Shown piece by piece: positions 17,004 through 24,338 of a DNA stretch of 64,000 nucleotides. How positions within the stretch are numbered: position 1 is the first letter of the stretch; the number at the start of each line of letters is the position of its first letter. This stretch comes from Bosea sp. ANAM02 (GTDB taxonomy: Bacteria; Pseudomonadota; Alphaproteobacteria; Rhizobiales; Beijerinckiaceae), in contig NZ_AP022848.1 in NCBI RefSeq assembly GCF_011764485.1, positions 1,888,001-1,952,000 of the forward strand. The letters run 5' to 3'. Position numbers and translations under genes: made by a program. The notes beneath the pieces are model-generated. The model was not told the origin of the DNA. It searched no databases and worked only from the letters and a program-made list of their open reading frames with translations.

Positions 17004-17860
17004 CCGACATCACCACGGCCGAACCGGTGCGGCCGGGCGGGCTCTGGCTTGCCTTCACCCGCAACCGCCTGTCCTGGGTCGGCCTGCTGCTGCTGGCGGC
17101 GATCGTCTTCGTCGCGGTCTCGGCGCCCTGGCTGGCGCCGTATGATCCGCTCGACCAGAATATCGTGGCAAGGCTCGAGCCGCCCTCCGCCGAATACCTG
17201 CTGGGCACCGATTCCTACGGCCGCGACGTGCTCTCGCGCCTGATCTACGGCGCCCGCATCTCGCTCTTCGTCGGCTTCGTCGCGATCCTGATCGCGATGG
17301 TCGTCGGCACGGCGATCGGCGTGATCTCCGGCTATATCGGCGGCGTCTTCGACCAGATCGTGATGGGCGTGCTCGACGTCATGCTCTCCTTCCCGACTCT
17401 GCTGCTCGGCCTGATGATCGCGGCGATGCTGGGGGCGAGCCTGGAGAACCTGATCATCGCCATCGCGATCACCGAGGTGGCGCCCTTCGCCCGCGTCGCC
17501 CGCGCGCCGACGATCACGCTCAAGCAGCGCGATTTCGTCGAGGCCAGCCGCGCCTATGGCTGCGGGCCGCTGCGCATCATGTTCCGCCACATCCTGCCGA
17601 ACATGCTCTCCGACGTGGTGGTGATGAGCTCGCTCTGGATGGCTTCGGCGATCCGCACGGAAGCCTCGCTCTCCTTCATCGGCCTCGGCGTGCCGCCGCC
17701 GGCGGCCACCTGGGGCGGCATGATCCGGGAGGGTTTCGAGAACATTCTCGACGCCTGGTGGCTCGCCGTCTTCCCCAGCTTCGCCATCCTCCTTACCGTG
17801 CTCGCCCTCAATCTCCTCGGCGATGCGCTGCGGGATGCCTCCGACCCCCGATCGCGCTGA
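17000..17860 (+). CDS. ABC transporter permease, DppC/OppC type
   Basis: 286 residues. The N-terminal OppC segment and first membrane span (SWVGLLLLAAIVFVAVSAPW) precede the LLGTDSYGRDVLSRLIYGAR signature. The EAA loop is DFVEASRAYGCGPLRIMFRH. It is the last gene of the oxidoreductase-permease operon. A structured region follows (inverted repeat GGCCCGCCT at 17,894 with AGGCGGGCC at 17,936), which may mark the transcript end. No DppD/DppF ATPase follows, so this importer must borrow its ATPases from elsewhere in the genome. Confidence 0.93.
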   Translation: MTDITTAEPVRPGGLWLAFTRNRLSWVGLLLLAAIVFVAVSAPWLAPYDPLDQNIVARLEPPSAEYLLGTDSYGRDVLSRLIYGARISLFVGFVAILIAMVVGTAIGVISGYIGGVFDQIVMGVLDVMLSFPTLLLGLMIAAMLGASLENLIIAIAITEVAPFARVARAPTITLKQRDFVEASRAYGCGPLRIMFRHILPNMLSDVVVMSSLWMASAIRTEASLSFIGLGVPPPAATWGGMIREGFENILDAWWLAVFPSFAILLTVLALNLLGDALRDASDPRSR

Positions 17861-17961
17861 AACCTCTGCGACCCTTCGCATCCAGGTCGATACGGCCCGC
17901 CTTCCGGCAAGGCCTGTCGTGGCCCTTCGGCTCGTAGGCGGGCCTTGGTGCCGTTCGTCGC

Positions 17962-17976
17962 GTCAAAAGTCGAAAT
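17962..17976 (-). promoter_or_regulatory. Third copy of the TTTCGACTT-type motif
   Basis: GTCAAAAGTCGAAAT on the plus strand is the reverse complement of ATTTCGACTTTTGAC, one base longer than the copies at 8105 and 12,078. It sits between the permease operon and the thioredoxin-fold gene, in the right place to control the latter. Confidence 0.35.
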
Positions 17977-18010
17977 TGACGTTCTGCTGGCCTTGGCCGC
18001 AAGATGCGCC

Positions 18011-18610
18011 GTGGCTGCCGTCAGGGCTCCCGAGTTTCGGGGCGTTCATCGATCGGGTTGCAGGCTGGAGCCGGTCCGGCGCGTTCTGCTGGCCGCCGTC
18101 TCGCTCCTCCTCGTCGGCCAATCCTGCGCGGTTGCGGCGTTCAGCGACTGGCCTGTCGAGACCGCGCCGGCGCTCGTGCTCGACCAGCTCGACGGCCCTC
18201 GCGTCGACCTCGCGGGGTTTCGCGGCCACCCCGTCATCGTCCATTTCTTCGCGACCTGGTGTGCGCCCTGCATCGAGGAAATGGCTTCGCTCGACGCTCT
18301 GGCCGTCACGAAGAGAGGCAGCCCCATCATCCTCGCCGTCAGTGTCGGCGAGGTCGACGCGCGGGTGCGCAATTTCTTCCGCAACCGTCCCGTGGCCTTT
18401 CCGATCCTGCTCGATCGCGATCGGGCCGCGATGAAGACCTGGCAGGTCGAAAGCCTGCCGACGAGCTACGTGCTCGACCGTGATCTCAAGCCCGCGCTCA
18501 AGGCGGAGGAACCGCTCGACTGGACCGGCCCGCCGGTCGCGGCCGCACTGGCGGCCTTGCCCTCCGCATCGCCGAAGAACCACCAACAGGGAGAGGAAAC
18601 AGCGCCATGA
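18011..18610 (+). CDS. TlpA/ResA-like thioredoxin-fold protein, exported
   Basis: 199 residues with the GTG start used here. A hydrophobic export segment (VRRVLLAAVSLLLVGQSCA) is followed by a TlpA-like domain with the redox motif ATWCAPCIEEM and the cis-Pro region ESLPTSYVLDRD. This suggests a periplasmic thiol-disulfide reductant. The start is uncertain: the frame is also open to a TTG at 17,945, but that would place a regulatory-looking motif inside the gene. The GTG at 18,011 is the nearest start before the export segment. Its stop overlaps the start of the transglutaminase-like gene (ATGA), so the two products are made together. A partner role, keeping the neighbour's active-site Cys reduced, is inferred. 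Confidence 0.8.
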   Translation: MAAVRAPEFRGVHRSGCRLEPVRRVLLAAVSLLLVGQSCAVAAFSDWPVETAPALVLDQLDGPRVDLAGFRGHPVIVHFFATWCAPCIEEMASLDALAVTKRGSPIILAVSVGEVDARVRNFFRNRPVAFPILLDRDRAAMKTWQVESLPTSYVLDRDLKPALKAEEPLDWTGPPVAAALAALPSASPKNHQQGEETAP

Positions 18611-19704
18611 TCAGCCGTCGCGACATGTTGAAGACCGGAGCCTGCGCCGCAGCCGCTCTGGCGCTGCCTCGTCAGGCCGGCGCGCAAGCCGCGTCCTTCG
18701 CGCCCAAGCCTGGGGCCTGGCGCGATTTCGAGGTGACGACGCGGCTCGACCTGCCATCCAACGGCAAGGCCCAGGCCTGGATTCCATTGCCGTCGATGCG
18801 GGAGGACGAGTGGATCAAGCCGGGCAAGAGCGCCTGGGAGACCAATGCGCTGTCCGCCGAGATCGTCCGGGACCCGAAATATGGAGCCGAGTTTCTGCAC
18901 GTCGTCTTCAAGGATGGCGAGACGGCGCCGCGTATCGAGGTCCGCAGCGGCTTCGCCTTGCGCGACCGGGCCGAGAACCTCGCGGCGAAATCCACTGTCC
19001 CGGCGCTGGGAGAGACCGAGCGAAAGCTCTATCTCGAGGCGACGGAGCTGATGCCGACCGACGGCATCGTCCGGGAGACCGCGGAGAAAGCGGCGGCCGG
19101 CAAGGCGGGCGATCTCGACCGGGCGCGGGCGATCTACGAATGGGTCGTGTCGAATACCTTTCGCGACGCCAGGACCAGGGGCTGCGGCACCGGCGATGTC
19201 GCCTCCATGCTGCGGACCGGCAACCTGAGCGGCAAATGCGCCGATCTGAACGCGCTCTATGTCGCCCTGGTCCGCAGCGTCGGCATCCCGGCCCGCGACA
19301 TCTACGGCATCCGCGTCGCGCCCTCGAAATTCGGTTACAAGAGCCTCGGGACGGGTTCGGACGTCATCACCAAGGCCCAGCATTGCCGGGCCGAGATATG
19401 GCTCGACGGCTATGGCTGGGTCGCGACCGATCCTGCCGATGTCCGCAAGGTCGTGCTGGAGGAGCCTCCGGGGAACAACGCGGTCGACGATCCCAAGGTG
19501 GTCGCGGCGCGGCAGGCGCTGTTCGGCGCCTGGGAGGGCAACTGGCTCGGCTACAATGCGGCGCACGATCTCGTCCTGCCGGGCTCAAGCCACAAGGTCG
19601 GCTTCCTGATGTATCCGCAGGCGGAGGTGGCGGGCGCGCTGCTCGACTGCCTCGATCCCGATACGTTCAGGTACGCGATCAAGTCGACCGAGTTGAGGGC
19701 CTGA
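18607..19704 (+). CDS. Tat-exported transglutaminase-like protein
   Basis: 365 residues. The N-terminus ISRRDMLKTGACAAAALALP is a twin-arginine signal with AQA cleavage near residue 27. A transglutaminase-core domain occupies about 165-280 with a full Cys-His-Asp triad: Cys211 in LSGKCADLNALYVAL, His259 in KAQHCRAEIWL and Asp275 in WVATDPADV. Bacterial members are mostly thought to be proteases or amide-bond hydrolases rather than crosslinkers, and the substrate is unknown. The preceding thioredoxin-like gene overlaps by 4 bases. The pairing suggests export of a folded cysteine enzyme whose thiol is maintained in the periplasm. Confidence 0.88.
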   Translation: MISRRDMLKTGACAAAALALPRQAGAQAASFAPKPGAWRDFEVTTRLDLPSNGKAQAWIPLPSMREDEWIKPGKSAWETNALSAEIVRDPKYGAEFLHVVFKDGETAPRIEVRSGFALRDRAENLAAKSTVPALGETERKLYLEATELMPTDGIVRETAEKAAAGKAGDLDRARAIYEWVVSNTFRDARTRGCGTGDVASMLRTGNLSGKCADLNALYVALVRSVGIPARDIYGIRVAPSKFGYKSLGTGSDVITKAQHCRAEIWLDGYGWVATDPADVRKVVLEEPPGNNAVDDPKVVAARQALFGAWEGNWLGYNAAHDLVLPGSSHKVGFLMYPQAEVAGALLDCLDPDTFRYAIKSTELRA

Positions 19705-19858
19705 ATGCGCACCCGGGCGAGCGCAGGGCGTTCGTCCGGGAAAGGTTGTGGCAGGCATCGCCACGACATCTCCGCGAAATGACCAGACCAGCTCCAGCCT
19801 GAGACCGCATTTGGACTGTCCGATGGCCTTTCATCGCCAATGGACAGGAGGATTCTCC

Positions 19859-20215
19859 ATGCGGAAGACCATGATCGCCATCGGTGCCGCGCTGCTCGTT
19901 TCGGGCGGCGCCATGGCGCAAGCGCCGGCCACGCCCGCACCCACCCAATCCACGCCATCGGACGAGAAGGCGGCCACGATCAAGTCGATCAGCGTCGTCG
20001 ACATGGATGCATTGCCGGCTGCCGCGCAGGAGCGGGTCACGCAGCAGTCGAAAGCGCAGCCGGCCGGGCAACTGCAGCGGGTCCAGTCCGCGATCGAGGG
20101 TGAGCCCAAGCTGAAATCGGCCCTCGCCACGAGGGGCTTCACCGCCCGAGACGTCGTGCTCGCCTCGCTCGACAGTGACGGCGAGCTGACCATCGTTGCC
20201 AAGCGGGCCTCGTGA
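19859..20215 (+). CDS. Small secreted protein of unknown function
   Basis: 118 residues. A Sec signal peptide (RKTMIAIGAALLVSGGAMAQ) is followed by a Pro/Ala-rich stretch and a predicted helical region (VDMDALPAAAQERVTQQSKA, then QLQRVQSAIEGEPKLKSAL). The end reads ARDVVLASLDSDGELTIVAK. The start is fixed by AGGAGGATTCTCC before ATG 19,859. I recognise no named family. The end resembles small periplasmic proteins with a short repeated helix-strand unit. It follows the transglutaminase gene after 154 bases, probably with its own promoter. Confidence 0.75.
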   Translation: MRKTMIAIGAALLVSGGAMAQAPATPAPTQSTPSDEKAATIKSISVVDMDALPAAAQERVTQQSKAQPAGQLQRVQSAIEGEPKLKSALATRGFTARDVVLASLDSDGELTIVAKRAS

Positions 20216-20235
20216 GCCCGGCTCGGCCGGTTCTC

Positions 20236-20859
20236 CTAAACGGGAATCAGCCTCGCGACCTCGCGCTCCGTCGGCCGCTCGCTTTCGGCGAGACCGGCCG
20301 CGACGCCGGCGCGGTCGGCCGGGCTGCGGTTCTGGCTGAGCTTGCGCTTGCCTTCGAGGGTTGCGATCGGCATGCGCAGGCCGACGATGCCGCGCAGTTG
20401 CGCCTGGACGAATGCGGCCGGCGCATCGGAAACCGCCCAGGGCGCGGCGCGCCCGCCTTCGTGCAGGTTGGTCAGGCGCGTGACGACATCGAGCAGGCGG
20501 GAGGCATCGTCGAAGAACTCGACCGGTCCGGAGGCGTGGACCGTGACGTAGTTCCAGGTCGGCACGACCTTGCCGGTCTCTTGTTTCACCGCATACCAGC
20601 TCGGCGTCACATAGGCGTCCGGTCCGGCGAAGATGGCGAGGCCGTGGCCGACGGGGGGCACGCGCCATTGCGGGTTCGCTCTGGCGAGATGTCCGTAGAG
20701 CACGCCATGCTCGCCCTCGTCCTCGTCGATCAGGAGCGGCAGCGGCGTCGCCAGCGGGCCTTCCGCCGTTGCCGTGATGAAGGTCGCGAGCCGCGCGGCG
20801 CGGATCGTCGCCAGCAGGCTCGCCCTGTCCTCGTCGCGAAAGGCGGGTGGGGTGTACAT
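20236..20859 (-). CDS. FMN-binding negative transcriptional regulator, PaiB family
   Basis: 207 residues. The family opening MYTPPAFRDEDRASL is present, followed by the split-barrel flavin-binding fold: FITATAEGPLATPLPLLIDE, then HGVLYGHLARANPQW, and VTPSWYAVKQETGKVVPTWN. The start has AAGGAG ahead of it on the minus strand. PaiB-type proteins are flavin-fold proteins linked in Bacillus to repression and to polyamine-related genes, but most are uncharacterised. It is divergent from a MocR-type regulator only about 76 bases away. MocR proteins usually control their divergent neighbour, so this gene is probably its target. Confidence 0.9.
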   Translation of the reverse strand: MYTPPAFRDEDRASLLATIRAARLATFITATAEGPLATPLPLLIDEDEGEHGVLYGHLARANPQWRVPPVGHGLAIFAGPDAYVTPSWYAVKQETGKVVPTWNYVTVHASGPVEFFDDASRLLDVVTRLTNLHEGGRAAPWAVSDAPAAFVQAQLRGIVGLRMPIATLEGKRKLSQNRSPADRAGVAAGLAESERPTEREVARLIPV

Positions 20860-20899
20860 GCTCAGCGCTCCTTGTGTCGCCGCCGTCATGCCTGCAATC

Positions 20900-20946
20900 T
20901 GGACCTTCGAAAATATCCAGTTTCGAGAGTTTTCTGTGGTCCAGTT
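20900..20946. promoter_or_regulatory. Repeats between paiB and mocR
   Basis: TCCAGTT occurs at 20,916 and 20,940 (24-base period), and TGGACC at 20,900 is inverted against GGTCCA at 20,938. The segment is AT-rich for this genome. Mixed direct and inverted repeats in the divergent gap are typical of MocR/PdxR binding sites. Confidence 0.45.
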
Positions 20947-22363
20947 GGAAGAGAAGGGCGCTGCCCGCCGGATCATCGCCGCGATCAAGCAGCGGATCCA
21001 TAGCGAGGAATACCGGCCAGGCGATCGCCTGCCATCGAGCCGGGCGCTGGCCATCGAATGGGGCGTGTCGCGCACCACGGTCACGGCCGCCTATGCGCAG
21101 CTGATCGCGGAGGGCTATCTGCTCAACCGCCCCGGTGCGCGGGCCGTCGTGGCGCGGGGCCTCGTGGCGGCGCCGCCCCCTGAGGTTTCTGGGCCCACGA
21201 GCGAGCGGGTCTTGTCCGCTTTTGCCGAGCGCCTGCTTGCCTTGCCTGCGCCGGCCCGGTTTCACAGCCATCGCGTCGCCGATCTCCGCTATGGCGACCT
21301 GAACGGGGTGGATTTTCCGATGCTGGCCTGGCGCCGGGCGCTCAACCGGGCGAGCCTGCGCCGGGCCGAACGATTGCGCTACAGCGATCCGCAGGGTTCG
21401 GCTCCGCTTCGCGAGGCCTTGCAGAGCTATCTGTGGCGGTCCCGCGGGATCAGTTGCGCGCCGGAGCGGATCATCGTCGTCAACGGCTCGCAGCAGGGGC
21501 TCGATCTCTGCGCCCGGTTGCTGCTCGATCCCGGCGACCGCTTCGTCATGGAAGACCCCGGCTATGTGCTGGCGCGACATGCCTTCGCGGCGTCGGGCGG
21601 GGTGATCGTACCCGTTGCCGTCGATCGGGAGGGCATCCGGACTGAAGAGCTGCCGGCGGCGCGATTGGCCTATGTCACCCCATCGCATCAATACCCGCTC
21701 GGCAGCGTGCTTTCGGCGGCCCGGCGGCGGGCTTTGCTGGACTGGGCGGTCGAGGCGGGGGGCGTGATCGTCGAGGACGATTATGACGGCGAATACCGGC
21801 ATGGCGTCGCGCCGATCCCGCCCTTGCAGGCCTCCGCACCGGACCGGGTCATCTATCTCGGCACGGTCTCGAAGACGCTCTCGCCGACATTGCGGCTCGG
21901 CTATCTCGTCGTGCCGCGCGATCTCGTTCATGCCTTTGCGGAGGCCAAGCGCCTGACCGACCGGCATACGCCGCTCTTGGAGCAGGAGGCGCTGGCGGAA
22001 TTCCTGTCGAGCGGCGGCTATGAGCGCCATGTCCGCAGCATCCGCAGGCGGAACGCGGAGCGCCGAACCGCGCTGCTGCAAGCTCTCGCCGAGGAATGCG
22101 GGGCGCATCTCAGCGTAACCGGCGCGGATACCGGCCTGCATGTCGTCGCCTGGCTCAATGGCGTCGCGGCGGAGCGCGAGGCGGCGATCGTCGAAGCGGC
22201 GCGCGAAGCCGGAATCGGGCTCTATCCGATCGGGCCGCTCTACGCTTCCGGGAGCGAGCGCCCGGCCGAGGCCGGCTTCGTCATCGGCTATGCGGCCCAT
22301 GATGTCGACGTCATCCGGCGTGGCGTTGCCGGGCTGGCCAAGCTGTTCGCGACTGCGGGCTGA
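20936..22363 (+). CDS. MocR-type regulator (GntR DNA-binding domain fused to aminotransferase domain)
   Basis: 475 residues from GTG 20,936. The GntR winged helix is at about 8-75 (YRPGDRLPSSRALAIEWGVS, RTTVTAAYAQLIAEGY). A type I aminotransferase-like domain runs from about 110 to the end. The PLP-binding Lys is in GTVSKTLSPTLRLGYLVVP and the NP/D region is seen in VIVEDDYDGEYRHG. Such regulators sense PLP or an amino compound bound to it. A start at ATG 20,888 is also in frame, but it would put the AT-rich repeat region inside the coding sequence and has no ribosome site. Divergent from the PaiB gene, its likely target. Confidence 0.88.
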   Translation: MVQLEEKGAARRIIAAIKQRIHSEEYRPGDRLPSSRALAIEWGVSRTTVTAAYAQLIAEGYLLNRPGARAVVARGLVAAPPPEVSGPTSERVLSAFAERLLALPAPARFHSHRVADLRYGDLNGVDFPMLAWRRALNRASLRRAERLRYSDPQGSAPLREALQSYLWRSRGISCAPERIIVVNGSQQGLDLCARLLLDPGDRFVMEDPGYVLARHAFAASGGVIVPVAVDREGIRTEELPAARLAYVTPSHQYPLGSVLSAARRRALLDWAVEAGGVIVEDDYDGEYRHGVAPIPPLQASAPDRVIYLGTVSKTLSPTLRLGYLVVPRDLVHAFAEAKRLTDRHTPLLEQEALAEFLSSGGYERHVRSIRRRNAERRTALLQALAEECGAHLSVTGADTGLHVVAWLNGVAAEREAAIVEAAREAGIGLYPIGPLYASGSERPAEAGFVIGYAAHDVDVIRRGVAGLAKLFATAG

Positions 22364-22454
22364 TCGTCAGCCGCGCCGGCCGCGGGGCATCCAGTTCACG
22401 CCAACGGTTCGCTGTGCGAGCCATCGACATGGGCCGGCATCGTTCGAGGATGTC

Positions 22455-23327
22455 TCAGCGCCGCTCGTCGAGCGCGTCGCGGACGCCGTCTCCGAGCAGG
22501 TTCACCGCCAGGATCAGCAGGCAGAGCCCGGCGCCGGGCAGGGCGATCAGCCACGGATCGAACAGAATGTGCTCGCGCCCCTCGGCGATCATCAGGCCCC
22601 AGGAGGGCGTCGGCGGCTGGGCGCCGAGACCGAGGAAGGAGAGCGCGGCCTCCAGCAGGATGACGTTGGCGATCTCCAGCGTCGCGACCACGATCAGCGT
22701 GTTGCGCAGGTTCGGCAGGATGCCGTGCAGCATGATGTAGAAATGCGAGGCGCCGAAGGACTGGGTCGCCTGCACGAATTCGCGGCTGCGCAGGCTTTGG
22801 GCCGCCGCACGCACGACCACGGCGAAACGGTCCCAGAGCAGGAGGCTGAGCACGATCGCGAGCGTCTTCAGCGAGGCGCCGCCCAGGGCCACTGCCGCAA
22901 GCGCGACCAGCACGATCGGCAGCGAGAGGCGCGTCGTCACGATGAAGCTGATCGCCATGTCGGTGCGCCCACCGAAATAGCCGGCGGCGAGGCCGAGCAT
23001 CGTGCCGATGAACCCGGCGCAGAGCGTGACGCCGAGCCCGATCAGCAGCGAGACGCGCGCGCCATAAAGCAGGCGTGCGAGATAGTCGCGGCCGAGATGG
23101 TCGGTGCCGAGGAGATGGGCCGGGTCCGAGCCCGGATACCAGAAGGGCGGCACCATACGCTTGCCGAGATCCTGCGCGATCGGATCATGGCTCGAGAGCC
23201 AGGGCGCGAAGATCGCGACGAGGACGATGACGGCGAGAAGGCCGCCGCCGATGCGAATGGCGCTGCTGGCGCTCAGGCCCTTGAAGAGCTTGCGCCGGCG
23301 GATGGCAGGGCTGTCGGCGATCGACAT
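22455..23327 (-). CDS. ABC transporter permease, DppC/OppC type (second importer)
   Basis: 290 residues. The OppC-type N-terminal span (IGGGLLAVIVLVAIFAPWL) is followed by LLGTDHLGRDYLARLLYGAR and the EAA loop EFVQATQSFGASHFYIMLH. The start overlaps the DppB stop by one base at 23,327. It is the last gene of a leftward operon (RraA-like, receptor, DppB, DppC). No ATPase follows; the next gene is the convergent MocR regulator. As with the other importer in this window, the energy-supplying subunits must be encoded elsewhere. Confidence 0.93.
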   Translation of the reverse strand: MSIADSPAIRRRKLFKGLSASSAIRIGGGLLAVIVLVAIFAPWLSSHDPIAQDLGKRMVPPFWYPGSDPAHLLGTDHLGRDYLARLLYGARVSLLIGLGVTLCAGFIGTMLGLAAGYFGGRTDMAISFIVTTRLSLPIVLVALAAVALGGASLKTLAIVLSLLLWDRFAVVVRAAAQSLRSREFVQATQSFGASHFYIMLHGILPNLRNTLIVVATLEIANVILLEAALSFLGLGAQPPTPSWGLMIAEGREHILFDPWLIALPGAGLCLLILAVNLLGDGVRDALDERR

Positions 23328-24244
23328 CAGGCGCTCCTCAGGCGGGGATCGAGCCAGGCATTGATCAGGTCGGCGGCCGTGGTCAGCGTGACGTAGATCA
23401 GCGAGAGGATCAGGATGATCGCCTGCACGACCGGCAGGTCGCTGCGCAGCAGGGATTCCCAGGCGAGGCGGCCGAGCCCGTTGATGGCGAAGACGCTCTC
23501 GATCACGATCGAGCCCGAGAGCATCAGGCCGAACTGGACGGCGGCGAGCGAGACCAGCGGCAGCACGGCGTTGCGCAGGGCATGGACCAGCAGGACGCGC
23601 GGCTGCGAGGCGCCCTTGGCGCGGGCGGTGCGGATGTAATCGGCGGTGAGCACGTCGATCATGCCGGCGCGGGTGAGGCGCATCAGGGCGGGCATGGCGT
23701 AGTAGTTGAGCACCACGACGGGCAGGATATAGCCCTGCCAGCTCTCGGTGCCGGAGATCGGCACGAGCCCGTACCAGACGCCGAAGATCACGATCAGGAT
23801 CAGGCCGAGCCAGAAGCTCGGGATCGCCTGGCCGAGCACGGCGAGCATCAGGGCGATCCGGTCGATCGTGCCGCCGGGCTTGAGCGAGGCGAGGATGCCG
23901 AGCGGCACGGCAACGACGAGCGCGAGCAGGAAGGCGGCGGAGCCGAGCACGAGCGTGACCGAGAGCCGCTCGGCGATGATCGGCGCCACCGGCAGGTTGA
24001 AATAAAGGCTCGTCCCGAAATTGCCGGCGAAGGCATTGCCGATCCAGCTGAGGAACTGCAGCGGGATCGGCCGGTCGAGGCCATAGGCCTGCCGGATCAG
24101 TTCGACATCCTGCGCCCGGCCGGCCTGGCCGGCGAGGACGACGGCGGGATCGCCGGAGACGAACATCAGTCCGAAGGCGACGGCCGAGACGGCGAGCGCC
24201 ACGAGGGCGGCGACGATCAGGCGGCGCGCGAGAAAGGGCAGCAT
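23327..24244 (-). CDS. ABC transporter permease, DppB/OppB type (second importer)
   Basis: 305 residues. Family N-terminus LPFLARRLIVAALVALAVSA with a GDPAVVLAG loop, several membrane spans, and the EAA loop DYIRTARAKGASQPRVLLVH. It follows the receptor gene after a 94-base gap and runs directly into the DppC gene. This pair differs clearly in sequence from the permeases at 16,059-17,860, so the window holds two distinct importers rather than a recent duplicate. Confidence 0.93.
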   Translation of the reverse strand: MLPFLARRLIVAALVALAVSAVAFGLMFVSGDPAVVLAGQAGRAQDVELIRQAYGLDRPIPLQFLSWIGNAFAGNFGTSLYFNLPVAPIIAERLSVTLVLGSAAFLLALVVAVPLGILASLKPGGTIDRIALMLAVLGQAIPSFWLGLILIVIFGVWYGLVPISGTESWQGYILPVVVLNYYAMPALMRLTRAGMIDVLTADYIRTARAKGASQPRVLLVHALRNAVLPLVSLAAVQFGLMLSGSIVIESVFAINGLGRLAWESLLRSDLPVVQAIILILSLIYVTLTTAADLINAWLDPRLRSA

Positions 24245-24338
24245 GACGGCTCCGGGAATAGCGGGTCGGCCTGCCTGGCAGGAGAGGCGCCGCTACCGGC
24301 GATGGACCGGAAGCGGCGTGGCGATAGGCGCGAGGCCG

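Noticed and set aside
17894..17944. GGCCCGCCT / AGGCGGGCC inverted repeat after the DppC gene as an intrinsic terminator
   Set aside because: The loop is 33 bases long and no T-run follows. It was mentioned with the permease but not listed as a terminator.
19679..22300. Very long open frame on the minus strand, opposite the small secreted protein, PaiB and MocR genes
   Set aside because: It is a shadow of high-GC coding sequence: Arg/Pro/Ala/Gly-rich with no recognisable domain. Similar long antisense frames over 35,563-37,875, 43,568-46,264 and 53,268-55,682 were dropped for the same reason.
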